A stretch of DNA of 64,000 nt from JBCBSS01 sp039819065 (GTDB lineage Bacteria > Bacteroidota > Bacteroidia > Cytophagales > Cyclobacteriaceae): NCBI GenBank assembly GCA_039819065.1, contig JBCBSS010000010.1:25962-89961 (forward strand), given 5' to 3'. Position 1 is the first letter of the stretch, and each line of letters opens with the position of its first letter. Shown here piece by piece: positions 1 through 7,722 of this stretch. The notes below the pieces were generated by a model that was given only the letters and a program-made list of their open reading frames with translations, was not told where the DNA came from and ran no database searches. The position numbers and the translations under genes were made by a program.

Positions 1-241
1 CCTTATAATTAAAAATAGCTTTGGAAAAAGCCTTAATCCCAGGAACTGAGTATATCGTCTTAATCAAGTTGAAAGTAAAATGGTGTACTTTTTCTGGATC
101 AAAAAGGAAGAGTAAAGGGCGAATGAGAAGCTTATACACCTGCTTTAGAATTGAAAATTACTGGTTACATAGAAAGCAGCACAAATGTAAAAAACTTGAT
201 CCCTTGTTTACAAGATAACTGTGCAATCAAGTTGTTCAAAA
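1..241. other. Intergenic, no supported gene
   Basis: This stretch lies downstream of xerD, which reads leftward into it. A 65-codon frame on the plus strand (21-218) has no recognisable domain, is rich in Lys and Arg and has no neighbouring support, so I do not call it. I see no tRNA fold and no strong terminator; the small CTTGTTTACAAG palindrome near 202-213 is the only local symmetry. Confidence 0.6.
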
Positions 242-1150
242 TCAACTTCTTGGATGATATTCTTGGATTACTTGCCGTAAGTAGTCCCGGTCGAGGTGGG
301 TATATATTTCGGTAGTAGTGATTGACTCGTGCCCCAACATTTCCTGAACGGCCCTCAAATCGGCTCCACCTTCTATTAAATGGGTAGCGAATGAATGCCG
401 GAAAGTATGTGGGCTGATATTTTTCTTCAGGTTGATCTGTTTAGCTAAGTTCTTAATAATGGTGAATATCATAACCCGGGTCAAATTTTTGCCTCTTCTA
501 TTGAGGAAAGCAAAGTTCTCATAGCCATTTTGAATAGCTACATGACACCGTACTTCCTCAAGATAGATCTGCAGGTACTTCATAGCATCTTTACCAATTG
601 GCACTAGTCGCTCCTTACTTCCTTTTCCCATGATCCTCAAGAATCCGATATCAAAGAATATATTGGTGATTCTTAAATCTACCAACTCTGAAACCCTTAG
701 TCCGGAGCTGTACAGCACCTCTAGTATAGCCCTATTCCTGGCCCCTTCCGGTTTAGACAGATCGATCGCTGACAGCAGTTGATCGATTTCGTGGACATTC
801 AAAGTATCGGGAAGCTTTCTACCTAGTTTGGGGCCCTCAATAAGCGCGGTTGGGTCGGTATCGAGGTAATCTTCGAACATCAAATATTTGTAGAATGCTT
901 TGATCCCAGATAAAACCCTGGCCTGGGTGTGAGGCGTCATGCCCAATTCATTTACATACTCCAGAAAATCTTGCAGATGGACTGGTGTGATATCTAGAGG
1001 TGAAATGGTCAGATTGGAGATTTCAATAAACTGATTTAGCTTTACCACATCATGGATGTAGGCTTCTATGGAGTTATCGGACAGTGAACGTTCCAGTTTA
1101 AGATAACTTTTGAATTGCTTGATGTAAGAATCCCAGGAGGTCATAGGCAC
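242..1150 (-). CDS. xerD: Tyrosine recombinase XerD
   Basis: Site-specific tyrosine recombinase of the XerC/XerD type, which resolves chromosome dimers at dif during division. The 302-residue length is typical. An N-terminal SAM-like core-binding domain (about 8-95) precedes the catalytic domain. The full catalytic set is visible: Arg152 (SSGLRVSEL), Lys176 (GKGSKERL), His248 and Arg251 (HTFRHSF), His274 (LGHES) and the nucleophile Tyr283 (EIYTHL). The frame opens with GTG at 1150, and an ATG two codons later (1144) is an equally good start. It is divergent from aroQ with 82 bp between them. XerD is favoured over XerC by overall sequence, but the two are hard to separate without alignment. 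Confidence 0.93.
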   Translation of the reverse strand: MPMTSWDSYIKQFKSYLKLERSLSDNSIEAYIHDVVKLNQFIEISNLTISPLDITPVHLQDFLEYVNELGMTPHTQARVLSGIKAFYKYLMFEDYLDTDPTALIEGPKLGRKLPDTLNVHEIDQLLSAIDLSKPEGARNRAILEVLYSSGLRVSELVDLRITNIFFDIGFLRIMGKGSKERLVPIGKDAMKYLQIYLEEVRCHVAIQNGYENFAFLNRRGKNLTRVMIFTIIKNLAKQINLKKNISPHTFRHSFATHLIEGGADLRAVQEMLGHESITTTEIYTHLDRDYLRQVIQEYHPRS

Positions 1151-1232
1151 TAAAAAAGAGTGTATCAGCCAGTATCCAAAGGTATCGAATCCGGAAGTTT
1201 TTTACCTCCGCCAATTTAATAAACCTAAGCGC

Positions 1233-1652
1233 ATGAAAATCATGATCATAAATGGCCCTAACCTAAATCTTCTGGGCCAGCGAGAAACCGATATTTATGG
1301 CAATCAGTCCTTTGAAGTATTTTTTGATGAACTGAAAAATGCACATGCAGATATTGAACTTACCTATTTTCAGTCCAACCACGAGGGCGTTATCATCGAC
1401 AAACTACACGAAATCGGTTTTGACTATGATGGCATCATACTAAATGGCGGCGCCTTCACTCATTATTCATATGCTATCGCGGATGCAATGGCTGCCATCA
1501 AAACTCCCGTGGTTGAAGTACACATTTCAAATATTCACGCTCGCGAAGCTTTCAGGGCTAAGAGTATAACCGGTGCCAATGCAAAAGGAATCATCTCTGG
1601 GCTTGGCCTTCAGGGATATGATTTGGCTATCAGGTATTTCAAAAACCTGTAA
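1233..1652 (+). CDS. aroQ: Type II 3-dehydroquinate dehydratase
   Basis: Converts 3-dehydroquinate to 3-dehydroshikimate in the cytoplasmic shikimate pathway to aromatic amino acids. At 139 residues it has the usual size of the dodecameric type II enzyme. The N-terminus carries the family motif NGPNLNLLG (7-15), Arg17 and catalytic Tyr22 on the flexible lid. The substrate-binding Asn71 (LNGGAFTH) and catalytic His97 (EVHISN) are present. The next gene starts 3 bp after the stop, so aroQ, the aminotransferase and rnhA are probably co-transcribed. No other shikimate gene is nearby. Confidence 0.96.
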   Translation: MKIMIINGPNLNLLGQRETDIYGNQSFEVFFDELKNAHADIELTYFQSNHEGVIIDKLHEIGFDYDGIILNGGAFTHYSYAIADAMAAIKTPVVEVHISNIHAREAFRAKSITGANAKGIISGLGLQGYDLAIRYFKNL

Positions 1653-1655
1653 CCT

Positions 1656-2711
1656 ATGATCAGTTTCTATCCAGGCCCTTCTCGTGTATACAGTCAGGTT
1701 CCCAAGTTTGTCAAAGAAGCGTATGACCAGGGCATACTGAGTATCAATCATCGCAGCGATGAATTTGTCAAGCTATATCAGCAGACTAAAACCTTGCTTC
1801 GTGAGAAGTTAGCTATCCCTGACCCCTACTCAATTTATTTTACCTCATCGGCTACCGAGTGTTGGGAGATTATCGCCCAATCACTGATAGAACAGAGTTA
1901 TCATATCTACACCGGTGCATTTGGCGAAAAATGGTTTCAATACACCAAGAAACTCAACCCTTATGCCATTGGATACCAATGCGATCATAATCAACCGATT
2001 GTAGCTGAAGGGTTCGATTTCGCTTCAGGGGATGGTGTGATTTGCCTTACTCAAAACGAGACTTCCAATGGCACCTGCGTTGACAATGAGATCATTGGTG
2101 CCTTTAGAGAAAAACACCCGGAGAACGTCATTGCAGTTGATGCTACATCTTCTATGGCTGGCGTGAACCTGAAGTTTGAAAACGCCGATGTATGGTATGC
2201 TTCTGTACAGAAATGCTTTGGTCTACCGGCAGGTATGGCTATTCTCATTTGTTCACCGAGAGCTATAGATAGGGCAAAAAGCATCAATGAACGACAACAT
2301 TATAATAGCCTGCTGAATATTACTGAGAATGAAGTTTTGAACCAGACTACGCATACGCCCAATGTTTTGGGCGTCTACCTAATGATGCGGGTGATGGAGC
2401 AGGTTCAATCCATTGATGTGGTAGACAAGCTTATCAGCAAAAGGGCTAAAGCATTGTATAAGACTTGCGCTCAATTAAATAACTATGATCCTCTGATTGA
2501 AAACCCCGCTGTACGATCAAAAACGGTAATAACAGTGAAAGGAGAAGAGAAAACGATACAAGCCATAAAATCAAAAGCGAAAAAAGAAGGGATAATATTA
2601 GGCAATGGGTATGGAGCGCTTAAAAATGATACTTTCAGAATTGCTAACTTTCCTGCCATCAAAGAGTCTGAGGTCAAAACCTTGAGAAAATTCCTTAAGT
2701 CACTAGAATAA
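1656..2711 (+). CDS. Class-V PLP aminotransferase, SerC-like
   Basis: Pyridoxal-phosphate aminotransferase of fold type I, class V, the group containing phosphoserine and alanine-glyoxylate aminotransferases. The opening FYPGPSRVY resembles the FxPGPxxxP start of this group. The PLP Schiff-base lysine is Lys186 in SVQKCFGLPAG, preceded by the cofactor aspartate in VDATSSMAG (161-169). Length (351) fits SerC-like enzymes, and a role in serine synthesis is plausible. No serA is adjacent, however, so the substrate cannot be fixed from sequence alone. It lies 3 bp after aroQ and 14 bp before rnhA. Confidence 0.8.
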   Translation: MISFYPGPSRVYSQVPKFVKEAYDQGILSINHRSDEFVKLYQQTKTLLREKLAIPDPYSIYFTSSATECWEIIAQSLIEQSYHIYTGAFGEKWFQYTKKLNPYAIGYQCDHNQPIVAEGFDFASGDGVICLTQNETSNGTCVDNEIIGAFREKHPENVIAVDATSSMAGVNLKFENADVWYASVQKCFGLPAGMAILICSPRAIDRAKSINERQHYNSLLNITENEVLNQTTHTPNVLGVYLMMRVMEQVQSIDVVDKLISKRAKALYKTCAQLNNYDPLIENPAVRSKTVITVKGEEKTIQAIKSKAKKEGIILGNGYGALKNDTFRIANFPAIKESEVKTLRKFLKSLE

Positions 2712-2725
2712 CAGCGGGTAAATAT

Positions 2726-3178
2726 ATGATTACGATTTATACAGACGGCTCATCACGAGGTAATCCTGGCCCCGGTGGCTATGGAGTAGTGATGAAGTAC
2801 AAAGACCTTCGCAAAGAAATGTCAGAGGGCTTCCGAAAAACCACGAACAACAGAATGGAATTGTTGGCCGTAATTGTAGGCCTTGAAGCACTGAAAAAGG
2901 AAGGCAGTGAGGTGATGATCTATTCTGATTCAAAGTATGTGGTAGATGCCGTTGAAAAAGGTTGGATATGGGGCTGGGCCAAGAAAGGCTTTAAGGGGAA
3001 AAAGAATCCTGACTTATGGAAAAGATTCATCCAGATATATAAAAAGCACAAGGTAAAATTCACTTGGGTTAAAGGGCACGCGGGCATACCGGAAAATGAA
3101 AGGTGTGACCAACTAGCTGTGCAAAGTGCGGAAGGGTTTGAACTCAAAACTGATCACGGATACGAGTCGGGTAATTAG
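2726..3178 (+). CDS. rnhA: Ribonuclease HI
   Basis: Cleaves the RNA strand of RNA-DNA hybrids, removing Okazaki primers and R-loops. All catalytic residues are present at canonical spacing: Asp7 (YTDGS), Glu45 (NRMELLAVI), Asp68 (YSDSKYV) and Asp128 (ERCDQLA), with the loop His118 (VKGHAG). The basic handle region (GWAKKGFKGKK, about 83-93) of the longer bacterial form is also there. Length is 150 residues. It is last in the aroQ-aminotransferase-rnhA run, and a strong AT-rich hairpin (3201-3224) follows 22 bp after the stop. Confidence 0.96.
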   Translation: MITIYTDGSSRGNPGPGGYGVVMKYKDLRKEMSEGFRKTTNNRMELLAVIVGLEALKKEGSEVMIYSDSKYVVDAVEKGWIWGWAKKGFKGKKNPDLWKRFIQIYKKHKVKFTWVKGHAGIPENERCDQLAVQSAEGFELKTDHGYESGN

Positions 3179-3200
3179 AGGATGTAGATCATAAGCCTAT

Positions 3201-3224
3201 AATTATATGTTGAAACATATAATT
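3201..3224. terminator. Perfect AT-rich hairpin after rnhA
   Basis: AATTATATGTT (3201-3211) is followed after two bases by its exact reverse complement (3214-3224). The stem is AT-only apart from one pair per arm, and only a short T-stretch follows. It could act as a weak terminator for the aroQ-rnhA unit or as a protein-binding palindrome. Confidence 0.35.
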
Positions 3225-3283
3225 TAGTTCTGCATGACGAATACTCCCAAAACCCTATAAAACCCGCTTCAATTAAAAATTTG

Positions 3284-3316
3284 GGTAAATTAATATGTAA
3301 AAACTCATAATTTACC
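3284..3316. promoter_or_regulatory. Inverted repeat upstream of membrane DHp gene
   Basis: GGTAAATTA (3284-3292) is matched by its exact reverse complement TAATTTACC (3308-3316) across a 15-bp spacer. It lies 45 bp before the start at 3362 in the only promoter-sized space for that gene, so an operator role is possible. No known regulator motif is recognised. Confidence 0.3.
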
Positions 3317-3361
3317 TATCTTAAACGTTTAGCATTCTTTTTTTACTTCAAGGCGTTTGTC

Positions 3362-4333
3362 ATGTTTAAAGCATGGAGATACCTGTACTCACTAGGTACA
3401 GATCAACTTTTTCTGTCTGAAAATGCCAAAAGACAAACCATAATCGGCAACAAGATCAGTCTGATTATTATCATACTGTGCCTCCTAGTTCTTCCGTTTT
3501 CCATTTTTGTTTTTAAAGATACAGATGCCATAGTCAGGGCTCTTCTGGTGGTACTCATTGCCAGTGCTGCATTAGTAGCCAACCGATATCACTTATACAA
3601 ACTCAGCAAGTGGGTATTAGTCTTCGCCCCTGCCATGATCATTCTTATTCTGCCCATTTTAACCGGTGATATCATGGATGGCAACTTTCTGACCTACCCT
3701 TGCATTTGCATCGGCATTTCCATGATGCCTTACCTGGTGTTTGACCAAAGCAAAGAGAAAGTAGCGCTCATCGCTGGTGTTGTACTCTATTTCCTTTTCA
3801 CACTTTTTATCGATAGACTTCTCATGCTAGGCGGGAATCATAATCAGTTCAGTGTTTGGATTATGGAAAATTACCTGGCTTATAAAATCCCTTACTTGAC
3901 GATCTGGATCTTCGTGAATTTTGCTGTGTACAATTTGATCCGTACCAATAAGCGATACATAGATGAACTGTATACACTTAACGAGGAGATCAAAGAGAAG
4001 ATTCTATCCATAGCATTGCAAAATGAGACCTTAAAAAAACAGCGCGATCACATATCTCAAATCAATCAAAACCTTGAAAAGATTGTAGAGGAAAGGACGG
4101 AAAAACTTCAATCGCAGAATCAAAGGTTGATTGAATACTCTTTCCTAAATGCGCATAAAATCCGAGGACCACTAGCCAGAATAATGGGATTGGTCTATCT
4201 AACCAAGAGTCAGGTCTCAGAAGATGAGAAGCTATTCATCCTGGATAAAATAGATTACTCGGCCAAGGAACTTGACGATGTGGTCAAGGAAATCAATCAA
4301 ACACTACACGACGTAGAGCAAAGCAAGAAGTAA
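3362..4333 (+). CDS. Membrane protein with DHp domain but no kinase ATPase domain
   Basis: The first 195 or so residues contain about six hydrophobic segments (roughly 28-50, 57-75, 84-103, 108-127, 134-155, 173-193). A coiled-coil-prone stretch follows (about 200-255). The C-terminus is a histidine-kinase dimerisation/phosphoacceptor segment with an H-box, NAHKIRGPLARIMGL (about 264-278). The protein ends about 45 residues after the H-box, with no N, G1, F or G2 boxes, so it cannot phosphorylate itself as a conventional kinase. Bacteroidota encode many proteins ending at this point, usually with the same HK(I/V)R(G/A)PLARI motif. I therefore read the short form as natural and not as a truncation, although a palindromic repeat lies about 100 bp downstream. 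Ligand and partner are unknown. Confidence 0.75.
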   Translation: MFKAWRYLYSLGTDQLFLSENAKRQTIIGNKISLIIIILCLLVLPFSIFVFKDTDAIVRALLVVLIASAALVANRYHLYKLSKWVLVFAPAMIILILPILTGDIMDGNFLTYPCICIGISMMPYLVFDQSKEKVALIAGVVLYFLFTLFIDRLLMLGGNHNQFSVWIMENYLAYKIPYLTIWIFVNFAVYNLIRTNKRYIDELYTLNEEIKEKILSIALQNETLKKQRDHISQINQNLEKIVEERTEKLQSQNQRLIEYSFLNAHKIRGPLARIMGLVYLTKSQVSEDEKLFILDKIDYSAKELDDVVKEINQTLHDVEQSKK

Positions 4334-4792
4334 GGTTAACACTACTTGCTGTCTTTACTGGTCTATTCATTGATATCGTGGTTGGAGTTGTCTCCTCCAA
4401 AGCGAGGTAAAAGTAAATGGAAACAGAGGTGGAAAGGGCTGTCTCAAAAGCTGTCTTTTCGACCATCGGGAGAAATCTTACTCGGCTCAAAGTGTTGATT
4501 GTCAAGGGAGTAAGATTTCTCATTGCATTCGAAATGACATTAAAACGAGCTTTTGAGACAACCTCCTCTTACCCAGCCCCTGTGTATGTCCCCACACACT
4601 GATTTCGCCTCGCTCCCTATTCTCTACAAAGAGACCCAAGCCCTTACCGCAATACAGAAAATGCTCTTTGAATGGCTTCAACAGTGGCTCAATTTTCCCG
4701 TTTTGAAATTCTTCAAATCCCAATCTATTTCTGAAGCTCGATATAGATTAAATGATTATTTTAGGTGATCAAAACCTTAATCAACTTCTAAA
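4334..4792. other. 459-bp intergenic region with a palindromic repeat
   Basis: No convincing gene lies here; two short frames of 61 and 71 codons are by-products of the repeat. The region contains TTGGAGTTGTCTCC (4382-4395), which recurs inverted at 47887-47900, and a long imperfect palindrome at 4437-4563. The remaining 230 bp up to the aquaporin gene holds nothing I recognise beyond a possible AT-rich promoter region around 4740-4770. Confidence 0.6.
4437..4563. repeat. 127-bp imperfect palindromic element (REP/MITE-like)
   Basis: The outer arms GG(C/T)TGTCTCAAAAGCT match in inverted orientation (4437-4452 and 4548-4563, 15 of 16). Inside them GAGAAATCTTACTC (4470-4483) is perfectly inverted at 4508-4521, and a GTC-TTTCGA segment is also mirrored (about 4453-4463 and 4529-4539). 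The central loop is about 24 bp. Palindromic elements containing a GAGAAATCT core and TTTCGA are, as I recall, common intergenic repeats in Bacteroidota. It encodes no transposase, so it would need help to move. It may form a long hairpin in RNA or DNA. Confidence 0.7.
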
Positions 4793-5545
4793 ATGTCCTC
4801 CATATTTATTGCCGAACTGATCGGTACCATGCTCCTTATTCTTCTAGGTAATGGCGTGGTGGCCAACGTTGTTTTGAATGAAACCAAAGGCCAAGATAGT
4901 GGCTGGGTGGTCATCACCTTAGCCTGGGGTTTTGCCGTTTTTGTTGGGGTTGCGGTAGCTGGCCCATATAGTGGGGCACATATGAACCCTGCTGTCACCA
5001 TCGGCCTTGCCGTTGCAGAGGCCACTTCATGGAGCGATGTACCATTGTACATTTCGGGGCAAATGGTTGGTGCTGCACTCGGTGCTTTTTTGGTATGGGT
5101 TATGTACGTTGATCACTACAATCGTACCGATGATGAAGGCGTAAAACTGGCTACTTTCTCAACCAGTCCAGCCATTAGAAGGTACAGTTCTAACCTAATC
5201 AGCGAGATCATCGGCACGTTCGTATTGGTCTTTGTCGTACTGTACCTGGCCAGCCCTGAGTTATCTGCGGACGGGCTCAAAAATGCTAAAATCGGCCTGG
5301 GTTCTATCGGTGCACTTCCGGTCGGTTTATTAGTAGTAGTAATTGGTATGGGATTGGGCGGAACGACGGGGTACGCCATCAATCCGGCCAGGGATTTAGG
5401 CCCCAGAATCATGCATGCAATCTTACCCATAAAAGGAAAAGGACCCAGCGACTGGGCCTATGCATGGATACCGGTGATTGGCCCAATTATAGGAGGCTCT
5501 TTAGCAGCAATGCTTTATTTGGTTCTCAAAGAGCCCGTTGCCTAG
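4793..5545 (+). CDS. glpF: MIP-family channel, aquaglyceroporin (GlpF-like)
   Basis: Inner-membrane channel for glycerol and other small neutral solutes. Six hydrophobic helices and two half-helices are visible. The first NPA box is at 65-67 (GAHMNPAVT) and the second at 197-199, followed by Arg200 and Asp201 (NPARD), the residue pattern that separates aquaglyceroporins from strict water channels. Length (250) is normal. There is no glycerol kinase or dehydrogenase beside it. It converges with the polyprenyl synthase, 6 bp apart. Confidence 0.9.
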   Translation: MSSIFIAELIGTMLLILLGNGVVANVVLNETKGQDSGWVVITLAWGFAVFVGVAVAGPYSGAHMNPAVTIGLAVAEATSWSDVPLYISGQMVGAALGAFLVWVMYVDHYNRTDDEGVKLATFSTSPAIRRYSSNLISEIIGTFVLVFVVLYLASPELSADGLKNAKIGLGSIGALPVGLLVVVIGMGLGGTTGYAINPARDLGPRIMHAILPIKGKGPSDWAYAWIPVIGPIIGGSLAAMLYLVLKEPVA

Positions 5546-5551
5546 TAAGGA

Positions 5552-6532
5552 TTATTTGTTGCGTTCGATGGTGAATTGCACCAATTGAGACAGCGATTGT
5601 CGATAAGGTGAGTCATCAAACTCATTAATCACATCCATTGACTCCTTGAAGTATTTATTCATGGCATCTTGGGCATATTCTATACCTCCGGATTGCTTCA
5701 CAAAGTCTATGACTTCCTTAACTTTCTTGGGTTTGTTACTGTGGTTTCGTATGATGTTGATGATCCTTCTTTTCTCCAGCCAGGAGGCTTTCTGAAGCGC
5801 ATGAATCAAAGGCAGTGTCATTTTACGCTCCTTGATATCAATACCAAGTGGTTTACCAATCTCGCTTTCTCCGTAGTCGAAAAGGTCATCTTTGATTTGG
5901 AAGGCCATACCCACTTTTTCTCCGAAAACACGCATCTTTTCAATGGCTCCATTTTCTTTACCTGCAGAACTGGCACCTACCGCACAACAGGAAGCAATTA
6001 ATGAGGCGGTCTTTTGCCTAATGATATCGTAGTACACATCTTCAGTGATATCGAGGTGACGGGCTTTTTCCATTTGCAAAAGCTCCCCCTCACTCATCTC
6101 TCTTACGGCATCAGAAACGATTCTCAAAAGTTCGTAATCCCCATTATTGACAGAGAGTAATAATCCACGTGATAATAAGTAGTCACCCACCAAAACAGCG
6201 ATCTTATTCTTCCATAAGGCATTAATAGAAAAGAAGCCCCTGCGGTAGTTGGAGTCGTCTACTACATCATCATGAACCAATGTAGCAGTATGCAAAAGTT
6301 CTATAAGAGAAGCACCTCGGTAGGTGGATTCATCGATCTTGCCACATACGCCAGCGCTAAGGAAGACAAACATCGGACGCATCTGCTTTCCCTTGCGTTT
6401 GACAATGTAGCTCATGATCTTGTCCAATAAAAGCACTTTACTTTTCATGGACTTATGGAATTTCTTCTCAAATTCCTCCATTTCAGAAGCTATAGGTGCC
6501 TTTATTGCTTTGAGATTCAGTGCCATGATCAA
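5552..6532 (-). CDS. ispB: trans-Polyprenyl diphosphate synthase
   Basis: Chain-elongating prenyltransferase that adds isopentenyl diphosphate units to build the long isoprenoid tail of menaquinone. Both aspartate-rich motifs are present: the first, HDDVVDD, at about 87-93 and the second, KDDLFD, at 214-219. The pyrophosphate-binding KGKQMRP (47-53) and the family signature LLHTATLVHDD are also visible. The frame opens with TTG at 6532; the ATG two codons in (6526) is the likelier start. At about 324 residues it fits the octaprenyl/heptaprenyl type, but chain length is not readable here. Divergent from the hydrolase across 185 bp. Confidence 0.9.
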   Translation of the reverse strand: MIMALNLKAIKAPIASEMEEFEKKFHKSMKSKVLLLDKIMSYIVKRKGKQMRPMFVFLSAGVCGKIDESTYRGASLIELLHTATLVHDDVVDDSNYRRGFFSINALWKNKIAVLVGDYLLSRGLLLSVNNGDYELLRIVSDAVREMSEGELLQMEKARHLDITEDVYYDIIRQKTASLIASCCAVGASSAGKENGAIEKMRVFGEKVGMAFQIKDDLFDYGESEIGKPLGIDIKERKMTLPLIHALQKASWLEKRRIINIIRNHSNKPKKVKEVIDFVKQSGGIEYAQDAMNKYFKESMDVINEFDDSPYRQSLSQLVQFTIERNK

Positions 6533-6717
6533 ATGCGAAGCTACAACAATAGCGCCGAAAATTACGCTATAAGCATCGAATTAGTGCTACTCACCTTCTA
6601 ATCGCCTAGAAGACGACACACATGTTTCGTGTTTGCTTCTTTTTTTGTGATACTTGTTTGATTATTAAAACCATCTGCAATCGCCTAGGTTTGATTATGT
6701 AAACATTAAATAATCAC

Positions 6718-7566
6718 ATGAAAGAAATCCATCATATTACCCTTAATTCTAAGCACAATAACCGACCTTTTCTGGTAGATGTACGCTACAATCCTACCAA
6801 TCAGACCAAACCAATAATACTTTTCATCCATGGCTTCAAGGGTTTCAAGGATTGGGGACATTTTAACCTGGTCGCGGATTTCTTCATGCGAAGCGGTTTT
6901 GTTTATGCCAAATTGAACACTTCTCTCAACGGCACTACCCCAGAGCATACCACTGATTTCGTAGATCTTGAGGCTTTTGGGCAAAATAACTTTAGCATAG
7001 AATTAGATGACATAGAAGTAACCATTGATCATTTGTTTTCTGAAGCATCACCTGTCCCACCTGGAGAGATAGATTTACAGAAATTGTATCTGATCGGTCA
7101 TAGCCGCGGAGGAGGCTTAGCGCTCATGAAAGCTGCAGAAGACAAAAGGGTTAAAAAAGTAGCTTCATGGGCCGCTATCAACGATCTGGAAAAGCGCTGG
7201 CCTGAAGAGGCCTTGTCTGCGTGGCAAAAGGAGGGGGTACAATACATTTATAACGCGCGTACCGATCAGCAAATGCCGCTCTACTATCAAATTGTTGAAG
7301 ATTTTCATGAGCATAGGGACAGGCTCGATATTCCGAATATCGTCAAGCGGCTAGACCAGCCTTTATTATTCCTACATGGAACGGCCGATGAAACACTCCC
7401 TTACCGGATGGCCGAAGAAATGAAAGCATGGAATCCTGAAAGTGAACTAATGCTGATTGATAATGGGAGTCACACCTTTGGTGGAGCCCATCCGTGGGAA
7501 GGAGATGAAATACCCCATCATAGCCAATTAGCAATTGACCGTACTTTAGCATTCTTCAATAAGTAA
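6718..7566 (+). CDS. Alpha/beta hydrolase (dienelactone-hydrolase-like)
   Basis: Serine hydrolase with the oxyanion motif FIHGFKGF (36-43), the nucleophile elbow GHSRGG (Ser129), Asp224 in HGTADETLP and His252 in DNGSHTFGG, so the triad is complete. There is no signal peptide, which suggests a cytoplasmic enzyme. The substrate is unknown; the insertion around 150-200 may form a lid. Upstream is 185 bp shared with the divergent ispB gene, in which AATCGCCTAG occurs twice (6600-6609, 6679-6688). A hairpin follows the stop. Confidence 0.85.
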   Translation: MKEIHHITLNSKHNNRPFLVDVRYNPTNQTKPIILFIHGFKGFKDWGHFNLVADFFMRSGFVYAKLNTSLNGTTPEHTTDFVDLEAFGQNNFSIELDDIEVTIDHLFSEASPVPPGEIDLQKLYLIGHSRGGGLALMKAAEDKRVKKVASWAAINDLEKRWPEEALSAWQKEGVQYIYNARTDQQMPLYYQIVEDFHEHRDRLDIPNIVKRLDQPLLFLHGTADETLPYRMAEEMKAWNPESELMLIDNGSHTFGGAHPWEGDEIPHHSQLAIDRTLAFFNK

Positions 7567-7609
7567 ACTTAAGTGAGAATGGCAGCCAGACGCAATACTA
7601 TAAAATGAG

Positions 7610-7638
7610 AATGCCAGACTCTTATGGAATCTGGCATT
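7610..7638. terminator. Hairpin between convergent genes
   Basis: AATGCCAGA (7610-7618) pairs perfectly with TCTGGCATT (7630-7638) across an 11-base loop. It sits between the hydrolase and the oppositely oriented flavin reductase. There is no run of T, so terminator function is only suggested by position. Confidence 0.4.
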
Positions 7639-7722
7639 ACTCTGAGAAATGATACCTAAACTATTCAACCTGTAAACTTGAATATATATACGGCTGAACT
7701 ATTTAAAAAGTTGTAGGCAAAT

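Noticed and set aside
21..218. 65-codon frame at the left edge
   Set aside because: No domain, no conserved motif and an odd Lys/Arg-rich composition; it looks like a chance frame downstream of xerD.
3362..4563. Idea that the kinase gene was truncated by insertion of the palindromic repeat
   Set aside because: The gene ends about 100 bp before the repeat and no ATPase-domain sequence remains after it in any frame. Related short DHp proteins are known in the phylum.
4417..4768. Short frames of 61 and 71 codons between the DHp and aquaporin genes
   Set aside because: They lie within or next to the palindromic repeat, and their peptides are translations of the repeat.
6600..6688. Direct repeat AATCGCCTAG (6600-6609, 6679-6688)
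   Set aside because: Only 10 bp, not symmetric, and not found near other genes; it may be chance.
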